From the NCBI GenBank assembly GCA_022606425.2, contig JAHDVF020001505.1, positions 310,001 to 374,000 on the forward strand: a stretch of 64,000 nt of DNA, read 5' to 3'. A program made the position numbers and the translations under genes. The stretch comes from Lepidostoma basale. Lineage: Eukaryota > Arthropoda > Insecta > Trichoptera > Lepidostomatidae. The notes under the pieces are model-generated. The model saw only the letters and a list, made by a program, of their open reading frames with translations. It was not told the DNA's origin and did not search any database. Of this stretch, positions 52,615 to 62,808 are shown piece by piece (positions within the stretch are counted from its first letter, which is position 1; every line of letters starts with the position of its first letter).

Positions 52615-53075
52615 GCTTTAGCTATTCAGAAGAAACTAGTTGCAATCTGTGAAATATTTAAGGAAGCAAAGATTTTCTACCTTTTAAAAACTGTACAATC
52701 GTAATCAGTAATAAATTTTAACGTTATAATTTTTTTAAACGCTACTAATAACCGCACCAAAGTGTTCTCTTATTTTCTACACTACTGTCACACAACAATA
52801 ATCAGAACAAAATTCTAAATAATCCAGAAACGTTCTCGGGCATGCGGATAGTGTTTATTTCGAAATACTGTCGGTAATAAGTATTTTTTTCTTGTACAAG
52901 AGTATTAAAAAATTCTCGTACTCTTTCTTGATGACATACGGATTTTTGCCTACTTATATTATGATAAGTAAAGTTAAATAAATAAAGTTGTCAGGAATTA
53001 GTTTAAAGGTTACAAGCTTCTTGATCTCTCGTCTCTAAAATTATCGAGTTGATTGAAAATATATATTTTGTTTTT
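52615..53075. other. AT-rich stretch, nothing recognised
   Basis: No feature was seen. Confidence 0.35.
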
Positions 53076-53079
53076 TGAA

Positions 53080-53408
53080 TGTATACAAATACTTGTAGAC
53101 AAATACTGAATTTTACCCATTGCGGGTTAATCATTTTTAAGGATTAATTGTATCTAAATAGATATGAAGATGTAAATTGTTTTTTGGAAACGAGGTCGAG
53201 GCGTTTACAGGACTTATGACCTGTCATTAGTTGGGTTAAGCGATCGCTTTATGTTTGACAACATTCCCCATTCCGACCTTTTTACGACATTTGACAAATT
53301 TTTGAAAGATGCATATATGCTACTATGTTAAAAACACTTCACATTTTTTAGGTCAATCTACATATTCGGTTTCCAAAAAACAATTTACATCTTCGTCTCT
53401 ATTGAGAA
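53080..53408 (+). repeat. K-family repeat, copy 6
   Basis: It starts CAAATACTTGTAGACAAATA with CCCATTGCGGG, then AAGGATTAATTGTATCTAAA, GACCTGTCATTAGTTGGGTT and CATTCCCCATTCCGACC. It ends with an inverted terminal block CAATTTACATCTTCGTCTCT. The 3' part with GCATTAAGCAG is missing. Confidence 0.78.
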
Positions 53409-53502
53409 AATATATATATATTTTTATCTCTACATTCAAACTTTTGTCAAAACAATATACTATTATAGAAAAAAAATGTTATATTATTTTCGTAAGAAAT
53501 CG

Positions 53503-53785
53503 CAGGGGGTCATAAGGAGTCGTAGGAAATTGTAGAGAAACGTAGGGGTCGTAAGGTGTCGGAAGGGATTGAAGAGAGTCGTAGGGAATCGTTGGCCGCC
53601 GTAGACAGTCGTATGGGTCGTAATGGATCGTAAGGGGTCGGAAGGGGTCGTTAGGGGTCGTAAGGGGTCGTAAGGGGTGATAAGAGATCAAACAGGTCGC
53701 AAGATGTCGTAAGAGATCATATGGATCATAAGGAGTTCTAAATAGTGGTAAGGGATCTACGCAGTCGCGAGAGATCGAAGGGGTT
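53503..53785. repeat. ~10-bp minisatellite, GGGTCGTAAG type
   Basis: Many imperfect copies of GGGTCGTAAG are most regular at 53,625-53,675. Variants include GGATCGTAAG, GAGATCGAAG and GAGTCGTAGG. The 70-codon Pro/Tyr/Asp/Thr-rich frame on the minus strand is a by-product of the repeat. Confidence 0.85.
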
Positions 53786-54039
53786 GTAATTATTTATTAT
53801 ATTATTTTTTATTGTTAGTCAAAACTCAATAAGCATTTTCATAATTTTGTGTAAAAATAATTTTCTTTGTAAGCTTTTTAATGAAATTGTATTCGGTCCA
53901 CTTTTAAATAAAATACAGTAAATTAAGTACCTAGTCAATTCAAGATGATTGCTATGAATCGACTTTAAAAGATAGACTACAAATCGATTTCTAGTAATCT
54001 TTATACCTACGTAATGTATGTTTGAAAAAAAAAATTGCG

Positions 54040-54132
54040 ATGGTATATGAGGTTTGTCAGGATGCAGTAATGTGGCGGTCCATGATGTCTACCGATGTCT
54101 ACCGCCCTAGGGAAACAGCGTGAGGGTTGTTT
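54040..54132 (+). mobile_element. LINE lineage A tail remnant
   Basis: GAGGTTTGTCAGGATGCAGT, AATGTGGCGGTCCATGATGT and GAAACAGCGTGAGGGTTG match the terminal block, with a local duplication of ATGTCTACCG. Confidence 0.65.
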
Positions 54133-54174
54133 ATATAATGCGTAAACTTTTTTTGGATTAAAGGTAAAAAAGAT

Positions 54175-54355
54175 AAAAGTGTTCTTCAACCGACCCTTAT
54201 ATATGGAAGCGATGCATGGAACTAGCAAAAAAAGGATGAAAGTAATGAGTAAAATGAGATCTCTTAAACGAATGTGTTGATACTCTGCGTAAGATAGAGT
54301 GTCGAATGAAAATAGAAGAAGTGAATGCGATGCGAATGATGGTGTTATGAACAAA
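54175..54355 (+). mobile_element. LINE lineage A, left part of split copy
   Basis: CAACCGACCCTTATATATGG (the PTLIYGS equivalent), AATGAGATCTCTTAAACGAA and GATGGTGTTATGAACAAA are in order. The match stops at AACAAA and resumes at 54,522 (GTGAAAGGATCATTAAGATG). Confidence 0.75.
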
Positions 54356-54521
54356 TTAGTTATTATTATTATTATTTATTTATTTAATAAAGTTGTAAAA
54401 ATAAAAAAAAACATTTTACAACTTATAAAACAACATTTTATAAACAATTACTAATATTAAAAAAAAAAAAAAATGAAAAAAAAAACTTAAAAACATCGGT
54501 ACTTACAACAACTTTAAACAT
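54356..54521. mobile_element. ~165-bp AT-rich insertion inside the LINE copy
   Basis: The insert starts TTAGTTATTATTATTATTAT and ends TTACAACAACTTTAAACAT. It contains CATTTTACAACTTATAAAAC and long A runs. It has no tRNA-like boxes and no clear target duplication. It may be a SINE or the end of another retroelement. Confidence 0.4.
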
Positions 54522-54820
54522 CGTGAAAGGATCATTAAGATGGTTTGGACATATGGAAAGAATGAATACAGAAAGAATGGTTAAAAATTCAAATGCTTAC
54601 GATGTAAATGGAACCAGAAATAGAGGAAGACCGAGGAAAACGTGGAACGATCAAATAAATCAATAATTGAATTTCGGCCATGTGAGGAGTCAGAGAAATC
54701 GACGCGCGTGCATGACACGATGTATGAATGTTGTATGAAAGAAAAGTGTGGCAGTCCATTCTTTCTGCCTACCACTTCGGGGAGACGGCGTGATGGTTAG
54801 TTAGTTAGTTAGTTAGATAA
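54522..54820 (+). mobile_element. LINE lineage A, right part of split copy with GTTA tail
   Basis: GTGAAAGGATCATTAAGATG (KGSLRW), then GGTTTGGACATATGGAAAGA, GGAAGACCGAGGAAAACGTG and GGGGAGACGGCGTGATGG, with (GTTA)n to 54,815. Frames are broken. Confidence 0.8.
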
Positions 54821-54873
54821 AACCCTTTTTTTATTCGCGAACCCGTGTGAACGAATTAAAAAAAAATTCCTAC

Positions 54874-55043
54874 CTTTCTCCATCGTCATTGTAGGCATAG
54901 TCGCCCATGATGAGGTCCCTGAAGCGGTAGCGAGGCGGGAGGGGGCTGAGGGGGGCGGGGGGCGCCCCCCGGTCTGCCACTCCAGACGGTTTCCCCGCCG
55001 AAGACAGTTTGGCGGTTAACCGGAATACCGATGACCGACAACA
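54874..55043 (-). CDS. candidate host exon (partial, minus strand)
   Basis: This is a GC-rich, GC-ending-codon stretch unlike anything around it. The minus-strand frame opens after a stop at 55,044-55,046. It reads KLSSAGKPSGVADRGAPP, then APLSPLPPRYRFRDLI, then MGDYAYNDDGE, and reaches AG|GTAGGA, a plausible 5' splice site (exon end 54,874). The ATG at 54,908 has A at -3 and G at +4. It may be the true start, with the upstream part as 5' UTR, or the exon may be internal with an unrecognised acceptor. Nothing downstream within the window completes it. I do not recognise the protein. No transposon landmark is present. Confidence 0.4.
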
Positions 55044-55049
55044 CTACTA

Positions 55050-56165
55050 GCCTCCGGATATGCCAATGGAATAATCATCACTTCACTTCGAATTCAGCGT
55101 CTTAACTTTACTTTAGTTTCTCGAGGGGTCAGTCCACATGCACCCTGGCAATGGTATTGTTTTTTTTATTTTTTTATTTATTATCACCGGCCAAAATTCT
55201 GTTTTGAAGACTCACAACTATTTTACTGATGTAACTTATATCGGAATATCTGCATTTAACTTATTGACTTATTTTTTACATTAAATGTAATTATATTTAA
55301 TTCGTATTTTAATCACAAACTGTATAATTAATAACTTATTATAATAATATTTTTTAAAGGTGAAATCTAATAGTTTTTTAAATATTTAATATATTTTTTA
55401 ATTCTTATTTTAGAATATATTACATTTTAATTATATAGTAACACGTCACAATTACTGAACAATTTTATTAGTTAAGAAAAAACTATTATTTTACATTTAT
55501 ATAATTATTGAAACTATCAAAGTATCTAAAGTTGGTTTTATAAGTAACTTACGTACAAGTTCTAAACAGTTTTTCACAATGTTTAATGTTATAAGATTAT
55601 TTTAACTATTTTTTTTTATAATAGACGATCAAACAATTATATAATATATATATATATATTTATTTTTATTGTTTTTAATATGTTCTCATGAGTTGCAGAT
55701 ATTTTATTAATAAAACTAAGTTGGGGTATTAATTAAACTGGGTTTCTATTGATATCTTAGATAACTCAAGCAAAAATAATTATAAAAAACAAAAATGTTA
55801 ACCGTTTAAATTGTAAGGGTTTACATTCTAAGTATAACGACATTAAACAACTTTCTAAACATTTGTGAACCGGAAATAGGCGGCCATTCGTGACGGTCGC
55901 GAAAATCGTCTGCTCCGCAATATTAGTACCGAGAGCCTCGGGGCTACTGGCGCATGCGCAGAAGGGGAGCTTTTGTTTTTTTAAACGTTACTTTCTGCAA
56001 ACTACACCAATTAATTTAAGTAGCAAAAATTGTACTTCAATTAGCGGTTCAAAATAACGTACACAAATAAATCATTTCAACGTTGAAAAGAGAAGGGCGT
56101 TAAATATAGTCATACTCGCATATCTTCACTCTCGCTGTTTTATATGATACGTTAAGCATATGATC
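55050..56165. other. AT-rich stretch with a GC-richer island near 55.86-55.98 kb
   Basis: The island contains GGCGGCCATTCGTGACGGTC and CATGCGCAGAAGGGGAGC and has several CpG. It could be a promoter-like region for the minus-strand exon at 54.9 kb, but no core promoter motif is convincing. Confidence 0.3.
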
Positions 56166-56172
56166 GTCTATA

Positions 56173-56495
56173 CCCTAGGTTCTCAAAGTGGGCGATAACG
56201 CCCCCTTGTGGGCGTTTGAGACTTTCAGGGGGGCAGTAAAAGACCCAAAAAAAATAGAGAGCGTGGGTAGATAAAAAAGTGTAGTCTAAAAAGACAAAAA
56301 AACACTAATAAAGCGGTATTCTACCATATGTCGTTTTCAGATACATAAAAGATTTAATAATATTTTAAAATTCAACTATGTATTTCTAAATATTTGGAAT
56401 AACTTTTATGGGAGGGGGGCGTTGAACGTTTATTTTTCTTGTAAAGGAGGCGGTGGCCCAGAAAATATTGGAAACTTATACCTTGACCCGATAAA
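56173..56495. mobile_element. nonautonomous hAT-like element
   Basis: The left end GGTTCTCAAAGTGGGCGATA with ACGCCCCC and the right end (complement) CAAGGTATAAGTTTCCAATA with TTTTCTGGGCCACCGCC resemble the paired ends of hAT MITEs of the GGTTCTCAAAGT / GGGCCACCGCC type. There is no frame inside. A clean 8-bp duplication was not found, so the exact ends are uncertain. Confidence 0.5.
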
Positions 56496-56639
56496 TTCAG
56501 AGAAAAAAAAATGCACATATTTGATTGAGTGAAATTTTAACTGACAATAACAATTTTTCCGTAAAGCGACTTTAAATTGGATCTCATATACTCGAGAGAT
56601 AAGAAGTAACGGGTGACGTTAGGTTTTAATCTACATAAG

Positions 56640-57060
56640 AGTTGGGCTGAAAAGGTCGTTGGCTAACATAGTCAAACACATTTTTTTGGTAAAATTCGAT
56701 GTTTTTTTTTCAATATAGTTGCCTTCGAGGGCGATAAAACGATTATAGCGGTCATATATAATAATTTTTCGAAACCACTTTTTTGTACGATTTCTCTTTA
56801 GCCTTAAAATAAGCAGGCAAACCCAGTTTCGGCGATTACCTCTTCATCGGTGCTGAATTTCTTCTTGGCGAGCATTCTTTTGAGCTCTGCAAATAGAAAA
56901 AAGTCACTGGGGGTAGATTTGGGGAATACGGTGGATGGGGAAGCAATTCGTAGCCTAATTCATGCAATTCTGCCATCGTTTTCATTGATTTGTTACATGT
57001 ATTAATGAAACAGCACTTTTTTCTTCTTCAAATGGAGCTGATTTTTCGTGATTTCATCAT
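56640..57060 (-). pseudogene. decayed mariner transposase, second lineage
   Basis: The minus strand retains the C-terminal landmark of an irritans/mauritiana-type mariner: RYNRFIALEGNYIEKK (about 56,700-56,750, a single frame), preceded in other frames by a KNARQEEIQHR segment and an EEVIAETGFACLF segment. A GGCTGAAAAGGTCGTTGG end near 56,643 may be the terminal repeat. Many frameshifts and stops are present, with no N-terminal half. It is unrelated at subfamily level to the 50.2-kb element. Confidence 0.65.
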
Positions 57061-57229
57061 TCATAGTAATACTAATTGCTTAAATACGGCCTGATGGACC
57101 GGAGACGAGCTCAGTGAGTGTACGAGCGAGGCAGGCGAAAGGGCGCCGCCACGCCCTATAAGAACCTCGGCTATGTAGCGGTAACATCTAAGTTCCTTTT
57201 TTTAATGTTAAAATTGGGCCTCATTTGAA

Positions 57230-57365
57230 GTAGGAAAACTCGACGAGCGTGCATGTTACTATATATATAAAAGGAACTCGATAGTTATGTCAGTATTCAG
57301 TAGTATGGCGGTCCATCCTCTCTGACTACTTTTCCACGGAAACGGCGTGATGGTTAGTTACTTAT
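57230..57365 (+). mobile_element. LINE lineage A tail remnant
   Basis: AACTCGACGAGCGTGCATGT (the RRACM region), then GTATGGCGGTCCATCCTCTC and GGAAACGGCGTGATGG, with a short GTTA tail. Confidence 0.7.
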
Positions 57366-57369
57366 TTTA

Positions 57370-57742
57370 GAAATTAAATGAGTGACCCAAAGAGCCATGT
57401 TAGGAATGAGCCTAGGAGACAGAGTCAGAAACGATACGGTGAGAGAAAAAACAAAGATCATTGACATCATCCACCGGGTGGCGACTCTAAAATGGCAATG
57501 GACCGGTCACGAAGCCAGAAGCTCAGACGAAAAATGGACAAGAAGACTTGCTGACTTGGAGACCGTGGACGGTAAAGAGAAGTGCAGGGCGACCGCAACT
57601 TTGGTGGAAAAATGATCTGAACAGACACGTCGGAAAAACCTGGATGTAGTCTGCACAAGACACAGTGACATGGAAGTAAATGGAGAAGGTCTTTGTCCAG
57701 GAGTGGACGGGAATAGGCTGAGGAAGAAGAAGAAGAAGACGA
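57370..57742 (+). mobile_element. 3' end of LINE lineage D with GAA tail
   Basis: A 77-codon frame reads MTQRAMLGMSLGDRVRNDTV, REKTKIIDIIHRVATLKWQW and TGHEARSSDEKWTRRLADLE. Downstream, in another frame, are RPQLWWKNDLNRHVGKTWM and an FVQEWTG-like end. It ends AAGAAGAAGAAGAAGACG. The order TQRAMLGxSLxDRxRN, then LKWQWxGH, then W(K)DDL is the classic D-lineage tail. Confidence 0.85.
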
Positions 57743-57744
57743 TG

Positions 57745-58240
57745 AATAATACTATAATAATAAAACGTTAAATATCCGGTAAGTTCACTATTTTCACAAT
57801 AGTTTGAATCTCATTTTGATACTTTCATTATAAAAATAAGATTTCATCTGGGCAAATAAGGTAAATGATTAGATTTACTATTTCTTGAAAAATGATATAA
57901 AAGTCCATATTAAATATTATATTATAGTATTATAAATACGAATGAAAACTTCAGTTTTCTAGAAGTTTTATTATATTTAATGGAATTTACGTCTATTTAC
58001 TTTTTATGGCATTACCAGCAAAGGTGTTATTTTGTCAAATGCCTCTGAAAATACTAAGTGGAACAGTTCATTAATTATTGTTAGATTTGAATTTGTTGCC
58101 CCAATTTATAGTGCACTTTCATTACTATCTGTTGTATCTTATAACCTGGCGATATTACGAAACTGTTTATAATAACCATATTGATTTTTGCCGCACTTTG
58201 TGATAGTTATTTGTGACACGAAATACGTTTTCACTCTTCT
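57745..58240. other. AT-rich stretch with a faint hairpin arm
   Basis: AATGAAAACTTCAGTTTTCT with AGAAGTTTTATTATATTTAA at 57,940-57,980 matches an arm of the 16.3-kb MITE family. Nothing else was recognised. Confidence 0.35.
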
Positions 58241-58244
58241 GATG

Positions 58245-58757
58245 TTAAAATAATACAAGTTTTTTCGTTTATAAAAATAATTTTGACAGGTGTAAAAATA
58301 AATTTTTCATTTGTTCCAAAGACAATTTGAATAAATTCTTCAATCAAATTTTCAAGTTTTTGCTGGTGTTGGATTGTTTTAAGTGCCTAATTAAAATGAA
58401 AACAGTGGAATAAAAAATTAAATAAACACAAATATCCGGATCGTCCAGCTGACGACAAGTGCACCATCTAAAAGAACATTATGTGTTAAATTATTTTTAT
58501 GTGTTATTTTATTTTATATCATTGTATTTTGTATAATTTGTTTTAGATTTATTATGTAGACGTTGAATGATTGAAGTGTGCGCGAGAGATGCCTATTGGT
58601 GGCGATGAGGTTCGCAACCCATCACACCGCGTCTCTCGCGTTGGCGAAAAGAGAAGAATGGAGTGCAGCATCGATTAAAGTGTTGCAGTCCATTCTTTCT
58701 GTCTACCCTTTCGGGGAAACGGCGTGATGATTAGTTAGTTAGTTAGTTAGTTTATAA
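58245..58757 (+). mobile_element. SINE-like retroposon with lineage A LINE tail, copy 2
   Basis: It is homologous to 35,795-36,447 from AAGTTTTTTCGTTTATAAAA to the (GTTA)n tail. It is shorter because it lacks most of the internal GGTGGATACGTGGAACATAA repeats. The last ~65 bases match LINE lineage A (GCAGTCCATTCTTTCTG, AACGGCGTGATG). Confidence 0.75.
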
Positions 58758-58778
58758 TAACGACACCAAAACAATTTA

Positions 58779-59393
58779 CAGAAAACGCTCTCTTAACCGG
58801 CCTGGCCGGGACCGACCCAAGGTCGGATAACGAAAAATCCGGTTAAAGAGAAGGTAGTGAAAAACACATTTTAAAAAACACTTTCGCAAAGAAGAAAAAA
58901 AACACTTTTTTTTTCAAAACACTAAGAATACATAACTTTTATTCTGTATTAGAAACTCCCACAATAATAATTAACATTTCACAAACTGTAAAAAATATGT
59001 ACCTACAGGAAAAAGCCACACATCACCCCAAATTAAAAAAATTTGTTATTTTCTGCTGTTTCTTGTGTTGAATCAACTTTTTGAAAGCGTAGTCACGCCA
59101 TTTCTTTATAAACATTACATCTACTGCAGTAGAATCCTTCTGCTGCTGAATGTACATCGCCGCCACCTGTAGAGCCTCTTTTTCTTCGTCGTGGCTAACC
59201 GTGTTGTCTTCTTCGTACTACTTACAGTCGACTTCCTCTTCCTCTAGTGCTTCGGTGATAACAGTCTGAACTATCTCGTCATCATTCAACATTGCATTTT
59301 CGCGGCGCCGCCAGACGTTCAGGTTGCTACTTGTCTCCTAGGCTTCCTTAAAGTGGACAGTTAAAACGACGCCGCTTAAGAGAGCGTCTACTG
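58779..59393 (-). mobile_element. pogo-like DNA transposon relic, 615 bp
   Basis: TA|CAG begins at 58,779 and CTG|TA ends at 59,393. The termini CAGAAAACGCTCTCTTAACC and (complement) CAGTAGACGCTCTCTTAAGC agree at most positions, and TA flanks both ends. The interior keeps only the 3' end of a transposase gene on the minus strand. The size and layout indicate an internally deleted, nonautonomous copy. Confidence 0.8.
59023..59290 (-). pseudogene. pogo-type transposase C-terminus with PIP-box-like end
   Basis: The minus strand reads DDEIVQTVITEALEEEEVDC and K, a stop at about 59,218, then YEEDNTVSHDEEKEALQVAA, MYIQQQKDSTAVDVMFIKKW and RDYAFKKLIQHKKQQKITNF, ending FNLG and a stop at 59,023. An acidic stretch followed by a terminal QxxIxxFF (QQKITNFF) is the PCNA-binding type of tail known for pogo transposase. 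The DDE and DNA-binding domains are deleted. One in-frame stop is present. Confidence 0.7.
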
Positions 59394-59399
59394 TATTAA

Positions 59400-60735
59400 C
59401 ATGTATGGTTTAACTGATAGGTCCTTGAAAATGAAATAAATAATTCCAAGTTCATTACCAAAATATTGTTATGAACTGCATTTTATACTGATATAATTAT
59501 TATAAATGAAATTAAATTAAAACTAAAAACTTTTGATTCAAATGAATGTAGAAAATTAATCACATAAAAATATATACTGATATATTCATCATTTTATTAT
59601 ATATAACTACTAACCAACGAAATATTTCTCCAGAGACAGGTACCTACAACGAATATTTAATGATATTAGTTGAGCTGAAGTTGGATGAGTCGAATGAGAG
59701 TTGGGTAATAGTTGAACGAACGAGGATATTACATTTTCCTCGCACCACTAACAAACAACCCGACGCATTGCACTACGTTATTACAAAAAGCTTTTGTGAA
59801 ATAACCTTTCAGAATATTTATATATAAACTTATTTTTATTTGCTTTAACAAGATTTAATATATAATATTTTCATTAATCTTCGTTTTCAAACACGATCAT
59901 ATTAGACATATTTTACGTTTTATATTCACACTCCTTCCATTTGCAGACATAATTATTGAGCTCTTTGGAAAACAAATGAAAGCTTAACAACAATAATTAT
60001 TTCTTATATAAGCAAAATGATCAAAATCAACTTAGTGAAAAGTTTAAGTACATACGCGTAGTTGGAAATGATTTTTTTCGAGAAAATAATTTTATTAATC
60101 CCGTTAAATTTCAACGTATGTTAACATAATTTCCAGAGTTTCAAAATCTGCAATTTGCTCGACCTTCGACTACCGTGTGCATTTTCCGACTTAAATAAAA
60201 TAAAAATGAATTTCACGAATTCATAAAATGAAAGAAACAAAAGGATTTTTTATGAAAATGGCAATACACGACTTTCAATATGCCGTTAAAATAATACATA
60301 CAACAAAACAGACAGAGATCATCACAATACACCGTTTTTTTATGGATTAAATAAATGTTGTTTTCACCCCTTGGAAAAGAGAACAAATTAAAGACAACTA
60401 TAATATTATGTATACTAATATATCACGTGTATCGTGTGTTTTGAGACGTTATTATTTAATAACCAACAAAAAAGTACTCGCCCTTTTTCCGACAAAGAAA
60501 TAATTCGTTCAATTAAGTTATTAAAAGTACAGAGTGTGATTATTAATACAAGAAAAAAATACAAATATTGACAACACATTATTTAAAGAAAGTTCTGGTT
60601 AGATAAACCTTAATATATGATTACACTTCAAGGTAGTTTTTTCGAGACCGCAATGTGAAACACTAATTACCTGTTTGTTTTTTGTATACAACAGGTCATT
60701 TGAACCTAATTAGTGTATACAATTTGTTTTTAGCT
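59400..60735. other. AT-rich stretch, nothing recognised
   Basis: No gene-like frame, box pair or termini were seen over ~1.3 kb. It may be unique intronic or intergenic DNA. Confidence 0.35.
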
Positions 60736-60737
60736 AT

Positions 60738-61325
60738 TACGAGTACTAACTGACCCGGTGAGCTTCGTACTGCCTCAGAATTAATAAATTTTATGTTAAC
60801 TTATTAGCTGAATTAAATTCAATCCTTTAATTAAGCTTAATAAATGTGCAAAAAATGTGGTCTAGGGGATAGAACGCTTGGCTCCTGATCCGGGGGACAT
60901 GGGTTCAAGCCTGGACAAGACCAGATTCCTTCTTCATAATAATGAGCTATTTTCTGCTCACATTGAAGATTGTAAAATGAATTCTAATATCATTCTTGAT
61001 GTTTGTATTTTAAAATAAATAAAAATCAAAATGAAAAGTATTTGAATTACATTGATACGAATGTAATTCACATGGCAGCAAGCGATTTGCTTTATTGAAG
61101 CGAATCGAAATGATTCACGTGGTATTGTTGCACTACTTTCTGTTAAACTATTTAATTTGCTGGATGGGATGCACTCGTGTCGATTTTTTCCAATGTTTTA
61201 ATAGTTATTATGCTATTCGGGACAGAGACTAATCCAACAAATCAATGATCATCAAAATCGGTCCAGCCGTTCTTGAATTATAAATTGTGTTACTAACACG
61301 ATTTTGTTTTATAAATATAGATATT
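60738..61325 (+). mobile_element. unclassified element split by a SINE
   Basis: The left piece (60,738-60,790) has AACTGACCCGGTGAGCTTCG. The right piece (61,140-61,325) has TCAAAATCGGTCCAGCCGTT and a TTTATAAATATAGATATT end. From memory, both are blocks of an interspersed element common in insect genomes, whose class I cannot assign. A tRNA-derived SINE lies between them. Confidence 0.4.
60852..61040 (+). mobile_element. tRNA-derived SINE (T family)
   Basis: A perfect A box TGGTCTAGGGG and a perfect B box GGTTCAAGCCT are spaced as in a tRNA. The sequence between them, GATAGAACGCTTGGCTCCTG, resembles a D-loop and anticodon region. The body then runs to AATAAATAAAAATCAAAATG. The acceptor ends do not pair, so it is not a functional tRNA gene. 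Only one copy was seen. Confidence 0.75.
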
Positions 61326-61497
61326 GATACTCGTGACATGTGATAGGCAGCTTATTTATCGTCATTTTACTGTCACTAAAATTCTACATCAGACCAAAGA
61401 GTGTGTAAACTTACACTACCGTCGCCGGGAATCAAACATGGGACCTTCGATATGGCAGTAAGAGCTCTTACCACTGTGCCACGTAAGTTGTGATCTG
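61326..61497 (-). mobile_element. tRNA-derived SINE (S family)
   Basis: Complement order as at 10.7 kb: CTCGTGACATGTGATAGGCA, TTTACTGTCACTAAAATTCT, AGACCAAAGAGTGTGTAA, the B-box complement GGAATCAAACATGGGACC and the A-box complement CCACTGTGCCA. It is more diverged than the 10.7-kb copy. Confidence 0.75.
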
Positions 61498-61566
61498 CAA
61501 CCTTCTGAAGGAGACAACGTTATAATAAGAATAAGTCCAACGCAATAAAGCATGTTTTACTATTAA

Positions 61567-61963
61567 TATTATGGTAATAAAATAAATTTAAAAAACATCT
61601 TTGGTGTTTGGTAAATTCCAGTAATTGGCATACACCCTTTCCACGCAATTTTACATGGGATAACTCACCAATGGTACGTGAGCTGAAGTTATTATTATTT
61701 ATTGTTTCTTGAACAATGATGTAAAAATCCATATTAAATAATTTAAAAAAAACTAACTAACTAACCATCACGCCGTCTCCCCGAAGGGGTAGGCAGAAAG
61801 AATGGACTGCCACACCTTTCTTTCCTGACATATTTCTCTCGCTTCCTCAACATTCATACATCGTGTCATGCACGCGCGTCGATTTCTCTGACTCCTCACA
61901 TGGCCGACATTCGTATTAATTATTTTATTAGATGTTTTTTAAATTTATTTTATTACCATAATA
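61567..61963. repeat. 34-bp inverted pair interrupted by a LINE tail
   Basis: TATTATGGTAATAAAATAAA with TTTAAAAAACATCT (about 61,567-61,600) is exactly complementary to about 61,929-61,962. A minus-strand LINE A tail (61,754-61,912) lies between the arms, so an older hairpin may have been split. Confidence 0.75.
61754..61912 (-). mobile_element. LINE lineage A tail, minus strand
   Basis: ACTAACTAACCATCACGCCG, then the complements of SILSAY, RTRCMN and NRRACM (TCATGCACGCGCGTCGATTT) to CATGGCCGACATTCG. It is about 160 bases and very similar to the 29.43 and 9.3 kb copies. Confidence 0.8.
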
Positions 61964-61964
61964 A

Positions 61965-62100
61965 TTACCGTCTGTTTTCTAGAAATGTGATGAAATGTTG
62001 ACATTAGGTAACGCCGTAGACAGGCGAAACATGTCATTCACACAAAATATAATAAAACTCCTAGAAAACAGACGTTTTCATTCGTATTAATCTTTTTTTA
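61965..62100 (+). repeat. half hairpin MITE (16.3-kb family)
   Basis: GTCTGTTTTCTAGAAATGTG, ACGCCGTAGACAGGCGAAAC, ATGTCATTCACACAAAATAT and AGACGTTTTCATTCGTATTA. It retains the GCC...GGC-GAAA-CATG-UC block, but the CUGANGA box is replaced by UAGGUAA. Confidence 0.55.
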
Positions 62101-62101
62101 T

Positions 62102-62515
62102 TTTTAGTTAATACGATTTATGGTTTTTATTTTTGTTTTTATTGTGCTACAAGGTTACTTATTGCAATGAGCTATAAAATTGTTTTATCGTGAATTGAAA
62201 GTCAAATTATATCAAATAAGAACAAATGCACATCATACACGCAACAGTCGCGACAAGAACGAAATTGCGCCTTATTGGTCTCTCGGTTTCAATAACCGTG
62301 TGAAAAAATTATTTGGGCCTTACACATTTTAATGAAAATATATAATATTCACAAATATTTAGCTTTTGATTGATAGACCAAAATCAACTATATAATTCCG
62401 AACTGAAATGAAAAATTATATTTTACATCGGTTTAAAGTATCAGCAAAATTTATTACGCCATTTCACAATTAAAAAAACATAATTCAATACATAGTTAGG
62501 TTGATACGTGGAAAT
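62102..62515. other. AT-rich stretch, nothing recognised
   Basis: No feature was seen. Confidence 0.3.
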
Positions 62516-62517
62516 TT

Positions 62518-62635
62518 TTTTTTTAATTAAAGAAAAAAAATGGTAGATACGTGGAACATAAATTAAATAGACAATATGTGCACCATTATTTCTGCCTACC
62601 CTTTCGGAGAGACGGCGTGATGGTTAGTTAGTTAC
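62518..62635 (+). mobile_element. SINE/LINE-tail chimera, internally deleted
   Basis: GGTAGATACGTGGAACATAA, AATTAAATAGACAATATGTG and CACCATT match the 36-kb retroposon body. They join directly to ATTTCTGCCTACCCTTTCGG, GAGACGGCGTGATGG and a GTTA tail. Confidence 0.7.
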
Positions 62636-62808
62636 TATGTTAGTAAGGTTGATATCTAATAAAAAATTAACTATCTTTGCCACCACGGAATAATAAACGA
62701 CATCTCAATAGATACAATGTCAATACAGTGGATAGAATTAATTTACTCTTGCATTACTGATGATTATAATTTAAATATGTTCACGTAAAATGGATTTCAA
62801 AATCAAAT

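Noticed and set aside
53479..53691. Pro/Tyr/Asp/Thr-rich 70-codon frame
   Set aside because: Created by the GGGTCGTAAG minisatellite. There is no independent sign of coding.
60852..60930. Functional tRNA gene
   Set aside because: A and B boxes are good, but the acceptor and anticodon stems do not pair. The downstream body and A-rich end fit a SINE.
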